From NCBI GenBank assembly GCA_028689775.1, contig JAQVCM010000005.1:124001-188000 (forward strand): a stretch of 64,000 bases of DNA, in the 5' to 3' direction. Shown piece after piece: positions 52,799 to 63,008 of this stretch. The stretch is from Crocinitomicaceae bacterium. GTDB lineage: Bacteria; Bacteroidota; Bacteroidia; Flavobacteriales_D; Crocinitomicaceae. Below the pieces are notes generated by a model. That model ran no database searches, was not told where the DNA came from, and saw nothing but the letters and a program-made list of their open reading frames with translations. The number at the start of each line of letters is the position of its first letter. Positions within the stretch are counted from its first letter, which is position 1. A program made the translations under genes and the position numbers.

Positions 52799-54226
52799 AT
52801 GTATCTTAATTTTTCTGAAGTAAAAGCAGCAATCAGTTCTGGCAAGTCGGTTGAAGATGTTCTGGAGGTTTACCTTCGTAGAATTGAAGCTCAAAAAGAG
52901 TTAAATGCTTTTTTAGAGGTTTTCGAATCTTCTGCACGTCAACAAGCCAAATTAGTTGATGAAAAAATAAAAGCTGGTACAGCAGGTAGACTTGCTGGTT
53001 TAATCGTTGGTATCAAAGACAACATTTGTTATCGAGGACATAAAGTTTCAGCTGCTTCAAAAATTTTACAAGGTTTTGAATCACTTTATACAGCGACTGC
53101 GCTTCAGCGTTTATTGGATGAAGATGCAGTTGTTATTGGACGTTTAAATTGTGATGAATTTGCAATGGGAAGTTCGAATGAAAATTCAGCTTTTGGTCCA
53201 GTGAAAAATCCATTAAACACACAGAAAGTTCCTGGTGGATCATCAGGTGGTTCAGCTGCTGCAGTTGCTGCTCAGTTGTGTACCGTTGCGCTTGGTAGTG
53301 ATACCGGCGGATCCATTCGTCAACCTGCCTCTTTTACAGGTACGTATGGTGTGAAGCCGACGTATGGTAGAATTAGCCGTTACGGTTTGATTGCATACGC
53401 TTCGTCCTTCGACCAAATTGGAGTTTTAGCAAATTCCTTGGAAGATACGGCGTTGTTGACGGAGATTATGGCAGGCGCTGATGAATTTGATAGCACTTCG
53501 TCTTCGAAAGAAGTAGGAAGCTACGCTTTGAAGGCAACTGCTGAAAAGAAAAAAATAGCATACATTCAAGAGACACTAGAAAACGAAGGAATTGACGCGG
53601 AAGTGAAAACTCGTTTATTGGATGTCATCAACAAGTTGAAAGCCGAAGGACATGCGGTTGAACCGGTTTCTTTTCCATATTTGGATTACATGGTTCCAAC
53701 GTATTACGTGTTGACAACTGCGGAAGCTTCTTCTAATTTATCCCGTTTTGATGGTGTTCACTTTGGATACCGCGCTCCAAACGCTCAAGGTGTTGAGAAT
53801 ACGTATAAACTGTCTCGTTCTGAAGGATTTGGTCCGGAAGTGAAACGAAGAATCATGGCGGGAACATTTGTTCTTTCCCATGAGTTTTATGACGCATATT
53901 ACACCAAAGGACAGAAAGTACGACGCGTTCTTCAAAATAAAACAAAAGAAATTTTTGAACAATACGATTTCGTTTTAACGCCAACAACACCAGCTACGGC
54001 ATTTGATTTGAATGCAGTTTCTGATCCAATTCAAATGTATTTACAAGATATTTATACAGTTCACGCAAACTTAACTGGAAATCCTGCAATCTCTTTGCCT
54101 TTGGGAAAAACATCAGAAAGAATGCCTTTTGGGATTCAACTGATGTCAGCTCCTTTTAAGGAAGAAGAGTTGTTTAATTTTTCAGCACACTTGGAAACAA
54201 TTGCTTCCAACGCAAATGACGCATAA
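52799..54226 (+). CDS. gatA: Asp-tRNA(Asn)/Glu-tRNA(Gln) amidotransferase subunit A
   Basis: 475 residues. Amidase family with the Ser-cisSer-Lys triad: Lys in IVGIKDNICYRG, cis-Ser in GGSSGGSAAAVAAQL (about 150) and Ser in SDTGGSIRQPASFTG. VKPTYGRISRYGLIAYASS and FDQIGV fit GatA. It amidates mischarged tRNA with help of GatB and GatC, which are elsewhere. Confidence 0.95.
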   Translation: MYLNFSEVKAAISSGKSVEDVLEVYLRRIEAQKELNAFLEVFESSARQQAKLVDEKIKAGTAGRLAGLIVGIKDNICYRGHKVSAASKILQGFESLYTATALQRLLDEDAVVIGRLNCDEFAMGSSNENSAFGPVKNPLNTQKVPGGSSGGSAAAVAAQLCTVALGSDTGGSIRQPASFTGTYGVKPTYGRISRYGLIAYASSFDQIGVLANSLEDTALLTEIMAGADEFDSTSSSKEVGSYALKATAEKKKIAYIQETLENEGIDAEVKTRLLDVINKLKAEGHAVEPVSFPYLDYMVPTYYVLTTAEASSNLSRFDGVHFGYRAPNAQGVENTYKLSRSEGFGPEVKRRIMAGTFVLSHEFYDAYYTKGQKVRRVLQNKTKEIFEQYDFVLTPTTPATAFDLNAVSDPIQMYLQDIYTVHANLTGNPAISLPLGKTSERMPFGIQLMSAPFKEEELFNFSAHLETIASNANDA

Positions 54227-54270
54227 ATTTAGGATTGATGCTTAAAAGCACATTAAAAAATTATCTACAC

Positions 54271-56085
54271 ATGAAGTATTGGTTCATTCTCGTTTTTAGT
54301 ACAGTTTTTATACTGACTTCTTTCTCTCAAACCAGAAAACCAAAACTTACGCCAAAAGATAGCTTAAGCAGCGAAGCATTTGTGAAGATGATTGATGAAA
54401 CACTCAACGCTTTTTATGCAGATTACGCCAATCAATCTGATTTTGATTCCATCATCAATGCATTGGAATACGAGCCGAATTCACTTCCTGAGTTTTCAGA
54501 TGAAATCATCTGTCAACGTCTTCAAGCAATCAACGAAACGAGTACCTTTAAATTAGCTTGTAACCCAACGAGTTTATCTGTTATCCGATTTTTCGCTAAA
54601 AACAGACGTAATTTTGCGAAAATCGTCTTGGGAAGATCCGCGCTTTACTTCGACATGTATGAAGCATATCTAGATAAATACGACCTTCCAAAAGAATTAA
54701 AATACCTTTCTGTGATTGAAAGTGGTTTGAGACCGCAAGTAAAATCTCGCGCTGGTGCGCTTGGATTATGGCAATTTATGTACGGAACGGGAAAAATGTA
54801 TGGTCTGAAAGATAATTCTTACATGGACGAGCGCATGGATCCATTCAAATCTACAGATGCTGCTTGTCGCTATTTGAAGAAATTGCACGGTACGTATAAT
54901 GATTGGAACTTGGCTTTGGCCGCTTACAATGCCGGACCGGGAAACGTGAACAAAGCAATTCGCCGTTCGGGTGGAAAATTGACTTACTGGGAAATTAGAC
55001 CATTTTTGCCGAAAGAGACGCAAGGATATGTTCCCAATTTCATTGCAGCGACGTATTTATTGACTTATCACGCAGAACACAACATCAAGCCTGCGCCAGC
55101 AAAAGTGCATTTTTATCAATTAGATACAATCTGTTTATCACAAGGAGTGCACATGTCAACCATTTCTCAATTGGTAGACTGGGATGTTGAAGACATTAAA
55201 ACTTTAAATCCGGTTTTCAAATCGACTTACATTCCAACTTCTATTCCAGCGCATTGTATTGTTGGACCTTTGATGAAAATTGGTAAATTGGTGAGTTTGA
55301 ACGATTCATTATATGCCTTGGAGGATTTTAATTACAACCTGAATAAACCAGTTGCTCCGACATTGAAAGACTCTGATTCAGTAGATCAAACGCAAGCGAA
55401 TGGCGAAGCTGCTGGAGAAACAACGGGAACAACGGTTGTAACCAAATATGTTTACCACAAGGTTCGAAAAGGAGAAACTTTATTCAAAATAGCTTCTCGA
55501 TACGGAACCACAACCGGAGAGATTTCTCGCCTGAACGGTTTGAAAAAAGGATACATTACAGTTGGTAAATCGTTGAAAATACCACAAAAGGTAACAGTTC
55601 CAGCGAAGACTGAAACTCCGCAAGTGAAAACAACACAAGGATCTAATTCGGAAGACATTTCAACTTCAATGGTAAAAAGCACGGTTGCTTATGATTCAGC
55701 AGTTTCAATTTACCACACGGTTGAGCGCAACGAAAGTTTGAAAGTGATTGCTGAAAAATACAAAGTATCGGTGGAAGAGATTCGCCAATGGAATGGCTTG
55801 AAAGACAATTGGATCAACATTGGTCAACGCATTAAAATTTACACCGTGATTAGCTTGGCGAAAGAAGTCATAGTTCCGGATGTTAAAACTGCTCCAAAAG
55901 TGGTTGAAACACCAAAACCTGCGAAACCAAAACCAGAAGCTGTCAAATATCATACGGTAAAAAGAGGTGAGTTTTTTGGGAAAATCGCTTCTCAAAATGG
56001 CCTTTCAATTGCACAGCTTCAGAAGTTAAATCCAGGTGTGAGACCAGATAGAATCTCAGAAGGACAGAAAATACGTATCAAATAG
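54271..56085 (+). CDS. LysM-domain lytic transglycosylase (MltD-like)
   Basis: About 604 residues from ATG 54271, which gives a clean signal peptide (IFVLVFSTVFILTS type, ending in FSQ); earlier starts at 54235 (TTG) and 54238 are possible. The SLT domain has LSVIESGLRPQVKSRAGALG with the catalytic Glu, GLWQFMYGTGKMYGL and NLALAAYNAGPGNVNKAI. Three LysM repeats follow (YHKVRKGETLFKIASRYGTT, YHTVERNESLKVIAEKYKVS, YHTVKRGEFFGKIASQNGLS), binding peptidoglycan. It cuts murein glycan strands in the periplasm. Confidence 0.93.
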   Translation: MKYWFILVFSTVFILTSFSQTRKPKLTPKDSLSSEAFVKMIDETLNAFYADYANQSDFDSIINALEYEPNSLPEFSDEIICQRLQAINETSTFKLACNPTSLSVIRFFAKNRRNFAKIVLGRSALYFDMYEAYLDKYDLPKELKYLSVIESGLRPQVKSRAGALGLWQFMYGTGKMYGLKDNSYMDERMDPFKSTDAACRYLKKLHGTYNDWNLALAAYNAGPGNVNKAIRRSGGKLTYWEIRPFLPKETQGYVPNFIAATYLLTYHAEHNIKPAPAKVHFYQLDTICLSQGVHMSTISQLVDWDVEDIKTLNPVFKSTYIPTSIPAHCIVGPLMKIGKLVSLNDSLYALEDFNYNLNKPVAPTLKDSDSVDQTQANGEAAGETTGTTVVTKYVYHKVRKGETLFKIASRYGTTTGEISRLNGLKKGYITVGKSLKIPQKVTVPAKTETPQVKTTQGSNSEDISTSMVKSTVAYDSAVSIYHTVERNESLKVIAEKYKVSVEEIRQWNGLKDNWINIGQRIKIYTVISLAKEVIVPDVKTAPKVVETPKPAKPKPEAVKYHTVKRGEFFGKIASQNGLSIAQLQKLNPGVRPDRISEGQKIRIK

Positions 56086-56087
56086 AA

Positions 56088-56717
56088 ATGCAGAAGTTTG
56101 AAAACATCATTTTTGATTTAGGCGGTGTAATCCTCAATTTGGATTATAGCAAAACTACGCAAGCATTCAAAGACTTGGGATTAACCAATTTTGAAGAAAT
56201 GTATTCTCAAGCTGCTCAAACTGGATTATTCGATCGTTTTGAAAAAGGGCTTTGTTCACCATCTTACTTCGTCAATGCTTTATTGGATTATATGCCTGCG
56301 GGAACAACACCAAATCAAATTGTTGCTGCTTGGAATGCGATGATTTTAGAATTTCCTATCGAAAATTTAGAGCTTCTTTTATCCTTAAAACAAAAGTACC
56401 GCATCTTTTTGTTGAGCAATACCAATGAAATTCACATCCAAAAGTTGCATCGTACATTAAGTCAAACGGTGTCAGAAGATACCTTAGTTCCGTATTTTGA
56501 AAGAGTATATTATTCTTCAGATCTTAATCTTCGGAAACCCGAATTAGAAATCTTTGAAAAAGTGTGTAATGATAACGGATTAGAGCGTTCTAAAACCGTT
56601 TTTATCGACGACACCTTGCAACATCTTGAAGGAGCAAAAAAAGCAGGATTACAAACCATTCATTTTCAAAAAGGAGCTCGCCATTTGAAAGAATTTTTTG
56701 ATGAAATTCTTCCTTAA
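56088..56717 (+). CDS. HAD-superfamily hydrolase (YihX-like phosphatase)
   Basis: 209 residues. Motif I IIFDLGGVILNLDYSK has the nucleophile Asp; as in YihX-type enzymes the second Asp of DxD is a Gly. Motif II FLLSNTNEIH, motif III K (RKPELEIFEK) and motif IV IDDTLQHLEGAKKAG are all there. Probably a small-molecule or sugar phosphatase. It starts two bases after the transglycosylase stop. Confidence 0.9.
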   Translation: MQKFENIIFDLGGVILNLDYSKTTQAFKDLGLTNFEEMYSQAAQTGLFDRFEKGLCSPSYFVNALLDYMPAGTTPNQIVAAWNAMILEFPIENLELLLSLKQKYRIFLLSNTNEIHIQKLHRTLSQTVSEDTLVPYFERVYYSSDLNLRKPELEIFEKVCNDNGLERSKTVFIDDTLQHLEGAKKAGLQTIHFQKGARHLKEFFDEILP

Positions 56718-56988
56718 ATTTCATTTTCTTTGTCTATTTTACGTTTTAATTTATGCTTTAATCTACACAGATTAAAAGAGCTCATAGTTAAACAATTCAA
56801 CTTGTTTAGTAACAAATGTAACAGATTAATGTGTTTGTTTGGTTCTGATTATCAGCAAGTAAAGTCGATGAGTAGCAAGTCTAACTTATTTTCAAAATTA
56901 TAACGTTTCATTAACTTAGAAGTACTATTTTTGTTTTGAAAGCTTGGTTTAAGACCTTAGCTTTGCGTCAATCTCACACAATCGAATT

Positions 56989-57909
56989 ATGAAGCAACAA
57001 CTTTCAAAAGTGATATTTTTTCTGGTAATCTTGCTTGCATTATTAGGAATCATCAATAGTCCTGTCGCATTGATTTTGGGTTTTGCCTTCGCTTCTACAT
57101 TTGAAAATCCATATCAGAAAGCGACTCAAAAGGGAATTAGTTACTTGCTGAAAATTGCCGTTGTTGGTTTAGGATTTGGAATGGAATTATTTGAAACCAT
57201 TAAAACCAGTAAAGAAGGATTTACCTTGACTTTTCTTTCGATTGTACTCACAATCACTTTAGGAATGATCTTAATTAAACTCTTGAAAATAGAGCGAAAA
57301 TTAGGACATTTAATTAGTTCTGGAACTGCCATTTGTGGTGGAAGCGCCATCGCAGCGGTTGCGCCAGTGATTAAAGCAGATGCAAAAACAATTAGCATCG
57401 CTTTGGGAGTTGTATTTTTCTTAAATTCAGTGGCTTTATTCATTTTTCCACATTTGGGACATTTCTTTGAGATGACTCAAAATCAATTCGGTTTATGGAG
57501 TGCCATTGCAATTCACGATACGAGTTCGGTTGTTGGTGCGGCTTTAGAATATGGAGACGAAGCCTTGAAAACCGCAACAACGGTTAAGTTAGCCAGAACC
57601 TTGTGGATTATTCCACTCTCGATTTTCTCGATGTTGCTTTTTAAAGTGAAAGGTGAAAAAATTAAAATTCCTTATTTTATCTTGATCTTTATTGCGGTAA
57701 TTATCTTGAATAGTTTTATTCATCTACCCACTTTCATCACTGAAAACATCGTCATGATTTCAAAGCGACTTCTTGTTTTAACCTTGTTTTTAGTTGGTAC
57801 AACGATTTCATTTAAAGATTTAAAATCCATCGGAATCAAACCAATTTTGTTTGCAATTATCCTGTGGGTTTCCATTTCTATCTTTTCGTTGGTGTATATT
57901 CTTGCCTAA
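56989..57909 (+). CDS. YeiH/UPF0324-family transporter
   Basis: 306 residues with about ten membrane helices. Marks are FASTFENPYQKATQKGISYL, GLGFGMELFETIK, the SGTAICGGSAIAAVAPVIKA signature and LWSAIAIHDTSSVVGAALEYGD. Family knowledge: UPF0324 proteins are putative sulfate exporters or anion transporters. TATTTTTG (56926-56933) is a possible -7 box upstream. Confidence 0.9.
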   Translation: MKQQLSKVIFFLVILLALLGIINSPVALILGFAFASTFENPYQKATQKGISYLLKIAVVGLGFGMELFETIKTSKEGFTLTFLSIVLTITLGMILIKLLKIERKLGHLISSGTAICGGSAIAAVAPVIKADAKTISIALGVVFFLNSVALFIFPHLGHFFEMTQNQFGLWSAIAIHDTSSVVGAALEYGDEALKTATTVKLARTLWIIPLSIFSMLLFKVKGEKIKIPYFILIFIAVIILNSFIHLPTFITENIVMISKRLLVLTLFLVGTTISFKDLKSIGIKPILFAIILWVSISIFSLVYILA

Positions 57910-58052
57910 AAGGATGTTTTGCTGGTCTGAAATTTTCTTCAAACAGAATCACGCTTCAAAATTTATATCTATTTTTGGCGGCTAATTGTTGGACTGCGTA
58001 ATTTATTTACTGCAAGTACGTTACAGTTTCAAGCTTGTTAAAATCGTTTTGC

Positions 58053-59186
58053 ATGAAATTTTTTAAAAAGAAGATAATTCGGATTCCTTATTTAATCCTT
58101 TTGTACGCCTTTGCCATCTATGGTTTTTTCCTGACAGGAACCTATTTTGCGATGAAGTTCAAACTGACCAATCACAAGGGAAGCATTGATAAAAACAACC
58201 GCTATTTTCAAGACATGAGCGACAAATACAATCAGTCGTTTAAGATTGATAGCGCCTCGATGTTGAAATACAAATACGAAGTATTGAATCGAATCATTTT
58301 GTTGAACGATTTTTATCCAACCAATGCGCAATACATTCAAAGCGTTTACGAGACCAATAAAGATGAAAAAATAGCACTTCAAATGTTGGATGCCATTGAT
58401 TTGCAGTTGAAGGATAACCAAAAATATCAGCAGGCGAAAAAGAAATTAGCGCAACAAGAAACCAATCGAGAAACAACGGCTTTGAGTGCTTTCCAATGGA
58501 TGAACATTGCAGAATGGCAAGATTTTAAAATTGCAGTTACCAAGGATAAAAAATACATTGATTCGGTTGCGAAAGTGACGGGCGTAGAGGGAAGATTGAT
58601 CGTCGCTTGTTTGGTTGGCGAGCAAATTCGCTTGTTCAATTCCAGTCGAGAATCTTACAAAAGATACATCGGGCCGTTGAAAGTTTTGGCTTTAGAGTCT
58701 AATTTGTCTTACGGTGTAACTGGAATCAAAGAAAGTACAGCGATTAGAATTGAAAATCATTTAAAAGACCCAAATTCAATTTATTACTTAGGTGATGAAT
58801 ATGCTCATTTACTGGATTATGATTCCTTAACTTCGTATCACAACAATGTAAATGATACCATGAGCATTCGCTTGAAACGTTTGGTTCAATTTAAAAATCA
58901 TTATTATTCTTATTTATATACGGCTGTTTTCTTAAAGCAAATGCGAACGCAATGGCTCAAAGCGGGTCATCCAATTGATGATCGTCCAGAGATTTTAGCC
59001 TCTTTGTTTAACCTTGGTTTTCAACGATCAATTCCGAAGAAAAACCCAAGTGTTGGAGGTTCTAATTACATGATTTACGATCGAGAATACACCTTCGGTT
59101 CGGTAGCGTACGAGTTTTATTACTCCGGAGAATTAGCTGATGTTTTTCCGTATGAAAAGAAACGTTTTGACTGGAAAGAAAGCTAA
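58053..59186 (+). CDS. Membrane-anchored protein with possible lysozyme-like fold
   Basis: 377 residues from ATG 58053. The N-terminus has one membrane helix (about 12-32, IPYLILLYAFAIYGFFLTGT) and the rest is likely periplasmic. The middle part VEGRLIVACLVGEQIRLFNS, LESNLSYGVTGIKESTAI resembles in outline the catalytic region of lytic transglycosylases, with a Glu in each strip, but the ESG.G..Q motif is not present in its usual form. The assignment is tentative. Confidence 0.5.
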   Translation: MKFFKKKIIRIPYLILLYAFAIYGFFLTGTYFAMKFKLTNHKGSIDKNNRYFQDMSDKYNQSFKIDSASMLKYKYEVLNRIILLNDFYPTNAQYIQSVYETNKDEKIALQMLDAIDLQLKDNQKYQQAKKKLAQQETNRETTALSAFQWMNIAEWQDFKIAVTKDKKYIDSVAKVTGVEGRLIVACLVGEQIRLFNSSRESYKRYIGPLKVLALESNLSYGVTGIKESTAIRIENHLKDPNSIYYLGDEYAHLLDYDSLTSYHNNVNDTMSIRLKRLVQFKNHYYSYLYTAVFLKQMRTQWLKAGHPIDDRPEILASLFNLGFQRSIPKKNPSVGGSNYMIYDREYTFGSVAYEFYYSGELADVFPYEKKRFDWKES

Positions 59187-59278
59187 ATCGTCGTAAATCG
59201 TTTTTAGAATTTGTTTTTGCAATTGCGTTGCAGGTTAAAAACATCTGTTTACATACAAGCTTCTTATCTTGATTTAAC

Positions 59279-59286
59279 TATCTTTG
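59279..59286 (+). promoter_or_regulatory. TAnnTTTG -7 box upstream of metF
   Basis: TATCTTTG, 27 bases before the metF ATG. Confidence 0.45.
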
Positions 59287-59313
59287 TCACGCATAAAAAA
59301 CACGAAGTAGTAA

Positions 59314-60264
59314 ATGAAAGTTATTGATCATCTAAACGACGCCAAGTCAACTTTATTTTCATTTGAAATATTGCCTCCTCTGAAAGGGAAAAGCATTCAG
59401 TCAATCTACGACGGAATAGATCCTTTGATGGAGTTTAAGCCCAAGTACATCAACGTTACGTATCACAGAGAAGAATATGTTTACAAAGAGCGTGACGAAG
59501 GTTTGCTCAAGAAAATATCCATTCGCAAGCGACCGGGAACGGTTGGAATTTGTGCTGCCATCATGAATAAATACAACGTAGATGCGATTCCACATTTAAT
59601 CTGTGGCGGATTTAGCAAAGAGGAAACTGAAAATGCATTGATTGATTTGCAATTTTTAGGCATCGACAACGTTTTGGCTTTGCGAGGTGATCCCATCAAA
59701 ACTGAAAATTCGTTTAAACCACATCCAGATGGTCATCGTTATGCAAGAGAATTGATTGACCAAATTGTAGAAATGAATCACGGGAAATATTTGTCAGAAG
59801 ATTATAATTTGGAACCAACCAATTTTTGCATTGGAGTTGCGGGTTATCCTGAAAAACATTTTGAAGCGATGAATTTATCTACGGATTTAAAATACCTGAA
59901 AGAAAAAGTAGATGCAGGCGCTTCTTACATTGTAACGCAAATGTTTTTTGACAATCAAAAATACTTTGACTTCGTTCAAAGCTGTCGCGAAATGGGAATC
60001 ACCGTTCCGATTATTCCGGGATTGAAGCCATTGAAAACATTGCAACATGCAACTTTTCTCCCAAAATTTTTCAACATCGATTTACCAGAAACCTTGGCAA
60101 ACGAAGTTTTAAAATGCAAAACCAACGATGCAATTCGTGATCTTGGAATTGAATGGGGAATTCAACAAGCAAAAGATTTGAAAGCAGCTGGAGTTCCAGG
60201 TCTGCATTTTTATACCATGTCAGATTCATCTTCTGTGAAGGCGATTGCATCTGAAATATTTTAA
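59314..60264 (+). CDS. metF: Methylenetetrahydrofolate reductase
   Basis: 316 residues. It reduces 5,10-methylene-THF to 5-methyl-THF for methionine synthesis using FAD. Visible are the start STLFSFEILPPLKGKSIQ with the active-site Glu, PKYINVTYH, VLALRGDPIK with the Asp, FCIGVAGYPEKHFEA and IVTQMFFDNQKYFDFV. The FAD sites are in their normal order. Confidence 0.95.
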   Translation: MKVIDHLNDAKSTLFSFEILPPLKGKSIQSIYDGIDPLMEFKPKYINVTYHREEYVYKERDEGLLKKISIRKRPGTVGICAAIMNKYNVDAIPHLICGGFSKEETENALIDLQFLGIDNVLALRGDPIKTENSFKPHPDGHRYARELIDQIVEMNHGKYLSEDYNLEPTNFCIGVAGYPEKHFEAMNLSTDLKYLKEKVDAGASYIVTQMFFDNQKYFDFVQSCREMGITVPIIPGLKPLKTLQHATFLPKFFNIDLPETLANEVLKCKTNDAIRDLGIEWGIQQAKDLKAAGVPGLHFYTMSDSSSVKAIASEIF

Positions 60265-60281
60265 TTTTAAAACCCGAAAAG

Positions 60282-60815
60282 ATGCGTTTTTTATCCGTTT
60301 TAATTCTGTTTATTTCCATCAATGGATTTGCACAAACAACTGACCTTAAACTTCAAAATGCAATTGTTGTTGCACAATTAGACAAGGCAGAAGATCGCTT
60401 TACCATGGAAATTAACCTGACAGAAATGCTTGCGAGTAACGGTGTAAAAGCCATTGCTTCCTTGAATATTTTGAAAGAAGGTTCGTCAGTTGCTTTATTA
60501 GCCAACGATTCCATTCAAGCAGTTTTGAAAGAAAAAGGATTTGATACCTATGTATTGGTGTCTGTTCGTGGTTACGACCGCAAATTTAAGCCAGCTAAAA
60601 ATCACCTAAACTTAAAAGAGGAATTGGTTAGTGGACACATGTTTCCGTTTTACCGCGACGAAGTTTCTTCCATCAGTTTTGAATTTCTTTTTTATAGAAA
60701 TGGAGAAGTTGTTGGGTATGACTTGATAAAAGTTGCTGGAATCAACAAGAGAGAAGCTGCAATTAAGAAGTTTAGGAAAAAAACTGCAAAAAGAATTGTT
60801 TCCAACTGGAAATGA
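60282..60815 (+). CDS. Exported protein of unknown function
   Basis: 177 residues. Signal peptide SVLILFISINGFAQ. Further sequence has KPAKNHLNLKEELVSGHMFP and alternating strands; the C-terminus is Lys/Arg-rich. Sits between metF and yicC with short gaps (17 and 24 bases). No recognised domain. Confidence 0.6.
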   Translation: MRFLSVLILFISINGFAQTTDLKLQNAIVVAQLDKAEDRFTMEINLTEMLASNGVKAIASLNILKEGSSVALLANDSIQAVLKEKGFDTYVLVSVRGYDRKFKPAKNHLNLKEELVSGHMFPFYRDEVSSISFEFLFYRNGEVVGYDLIKVAGINKREAAIKKFRKKTAKRIVSNWK

Positions 60816-60839
60816 TTTTAAATTTTTAAAGATAGAATT

Positions 60840-61706
60840 ATGTTGCATTCAATGACAGGTTACGGAAAAGCTACCGGGACTTTTGAAGGAAAAAAAGTAA
60901 GCATCGAAATCAAGGCGCTGAATAGCAAAAGTATGGATTTGTACATTCGAATTGCAAGTTCCTACAGAGAAAAAGAATTGGAAATGCGCCAGAAAATCAC
61001 GTCGATGTTGGACCGTGGAAAAGTGGAAGCAAACGTGGTGATTGAAAGTACAGGTGCTTCAAAATCAGTTGAAATCAACAAGGATTTGGCGACAGCTTAT
61101 TTCAATGACCTGAAAAAAACCAACGAGATTGTCAATCAGTCCGATATCGATTACATGGCTTTGATTTTAAAAATGCCAGATATTTTCATCCAATCCAAAG
61201 AGGAAATTACTGCTGAAGAAGCTGCTTTTTTGAATGATTTGATGGAAGAAGCTTGCAACCATTTGAATGTTTTTAGACGTCAAGAAGGTGTAGCTTTGGA
61301 GAAAGAATTTACGGAGCGTATCAACGAGATTAAAAACTTGCTAAGTCGAGTTCCAGAATATGAAAACCTGCGCATTGACACCATTCGTGACCGCATGAAA
61401 AAAGGTTTGGAAGAAATTCAGGCAGTTAATTACGACGAGAATCGTTTTCAACAAGAGTTGATTTATTACATCGAAAAATTAGATGTTTCAGAAGAAAAAA
61501 TGAGACTTTCCAATCACTTAGATTACTTTTTAGAAACGATGGTTTTACCAGCTGCTGGAAAAAAACTAGGATTCATCACGCAAGAGATTGGTCGTGAAAT
61601 CAATACCTTGGGCAGTAAAAGTTATCACGTTGAACTACAAAAAATTGTAGTGGAAATGAAAGATAGTTTAGAGAAAATTAAAGAACAAGTGCTCAACACC
61701 TTGTAA
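60840..61706 (+). CDS. yicC: YicC/YloC-family endoribonuclease
   Basis: 288 residues. Signature N-terminus MLHSMTGYGKATGTFEGKKV and IKALNSKSMDLYIR, ending with NTLGSKSYHVELQKIVVEM. The family acts on RNA in the cytoplasm; the gene is often next to gmk, as here. Confidence 0.93.
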   Translation: MLHSMTGYGKATGTFEGKKVSIEIKALNSKSMDLYIRIASSYREKELEMRQKITSMLDRGKVEANVVIESTGASKSVEINKDLATAYFNDLKKTNEIVNQSDIDYMALILKMPDIFIQSKEEITAEEAAFLNDLMEEACNHLNVFRRQEGVALEKEFTERINEIKNLLSRVPEYENLRIDTIRDRMKKGLEEIQAVNYDENRFQQELIYYIEKLDVSEEKMRLSNHLDYFLETMVLPAAGKKLGFITQEIGREINTLGSKSYHVELQKIVVEMKDSLEKIKEQVLNTL

Positions 61707-61717
61707 ATAAATATTGA

Positions 61718-62299
61718 ATGAGTAATTTGAGTAAAACGGGTAAATGCATCATTTTTTCAGCACCTTCTGGAGCTGGTAAAACGACCATTGTTCACCATTT
61801 ATTAGAGGTTGATTCACGTTTAGAGTTTTCAATTTCAGCGTGTAGTCGTGAGCCACGAGAAGGAGAAGTGGATGGCAAAGATTATTATTTCTTAGGCATC
61901 GATGGATTTAAAAAAGCGGTTGAAGAAGGTGCTTTTATTGAATGGGAAGAGGTTTACAAAGACAACTTCTACGGAACGATGGCCAGTGAAATGGAACGCA
62001 TTTGGGCAAAAGGTAAATCGGTTATTTTTGATGTGGATGTCGTTGGAGGTTTGAACATCAAGAAACGTTTTGGAGATCAAGCTTTAGCCATCTTTGTACA
62101 ACCACCAAACGAAGGAGAATTAGAAAATCGCTTGCGATACAGAAGTACAGAAACAGAAGAAAAAATTCAGATGCGCATGGCGAAAGCCAAACAAGAATTA
62201 GCAGAAAGTGTTCATTTCGATAAAGTACTGTTGAATGAGAGATTGGAAATTGCGTTTTCAGAAGCCAGAGAATTGGTGTCAAACTTTTTAGCTGAATAA
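61718..62299 (+). CDS. gmk: Guanylate kinase
   Basis: 193 residues. P-loop SAPSGAGKTTIVHHLL and GMP-binding elements SISACSREPREGEVDGKDYY and FIEWEEVYKDNFYGT. It phosphorylates GMP to GDP. The nadD gene begins two bases after its stop. Confidence 0.96.
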   Translation: MSNLSKTGKCIIFSAPSGAGKTTIVHHLLEVDSRLEFSISACSREPREGEVDGKDYYFLGIDGFKKAVEEGAFIEWEEVYKDNFYGTMASEMERIWAKGKSVIFDVDVVGGLNIKKRFGDQALAIFVQPPNEGELENRLRYRSTETEEKIQMRMAKAKQELAESVHFDKVLLNERLEIAFSEARELVSNFLAE

Positions 62300-62300
62300 T

Positions 62301-62915
62301 ATGAAAGTAGGGCTTTATTTTGGTACATTCAATCCCATACATGTGGGACATTTGGTGATTGCAAATTACATGGCAGATTATACCGATTTGGACCAAGTTT
62401 GGCTCATGGTAACACCTCAAAATCCGCTCAAGGAGAAATCATCCCTTTTAGCGGACTACCACCGTTTGGCCTTGGTTCGAGTAGCAATTGAAGACAATGA
62501 AAATTTGCGTGTTAGTGACATCGAATTCAAGTTGCCGAAACCAAATTATACCGCGACAACTTTGGCCTACCTGAAAGAAAAGTATCCCAACAACGAGTTT
62601 TCGCTCATCATGGGAGAAGATAATTTGCGTACGTTTCACAAATGGTATAATCACAAACAAATTTTAGACAACCACCAACTCTTTGTTTATCCGAGAGTTC
62701 TGACACTTCAAGAAGAAGAAGAAGTACAAGATATTGGCAACCGATTCGAAAATTTACTGGATCAAAATCCAAACGTTCATTTTTGCCAAGACGCTCCGGT
62801 GATGAAAGTTTCTTCCTCTTTTGTTAGAAATGCAATCAAAGACGGAAAGGATGTGCGGTATTTGTTAACAGAACCTGTAGAGAAGTACATTCAAGAAATG
62901 AACTTTTATAAATAG
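62301..62915 (+). CDS. nadD: Nicotinate-nucleotide adenylyltransferase
   Basis: 204 residues. Nucleotidyl transfer motif FGTFNPIHVGHLVIANYMAD, LMVTPQNPLKEKSSL, IMGEDNLRTFHKWYNHKQIL and SSSFVRNAIKDGKDVRYLL at the C-terminus match NadD. It makes deamido-NAD from nicotinate mononucleotide. Translationally coupled to gmk. Confidence 0.95.
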   Translation: MKVGLYFGTFNPIHVGHLVIANYMADYTDLDQVWLMVTPQNPLKEKSSLLADYHRLALVRVAIEDNENLRVSDIEFKLPKPNYTATTLAYLKEKYPNNEFSLIMGEDNLRTFHKWYNHKQILDNHQLFVYPRVLTLQEEEEVQDIGNRFENLLDQNPNVHFCQDAPVMKVSSSFVRNAIKDGKDVRYLLTEPVEKYIQEMNFYK

Positions 62916-63008
62916 AAAAGGCTTAAAAGGACAATAAAATAATGCTTTGCAAGTTATTTATTGCATTGCAAATAGTAGGAATATAATTACATAATAATAG
63001 CATACTTC

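Noticed and set aside
56786..56811. TAAACAA/TTGTTTA inverted pair upstream of the YeiH-type gene as a second light-regulator site
   Set aside because: Half-sites match the operator arms but point the other way, spacing is 6 instead of 16, and no promoter box lies between them; probably a chance hairpin.
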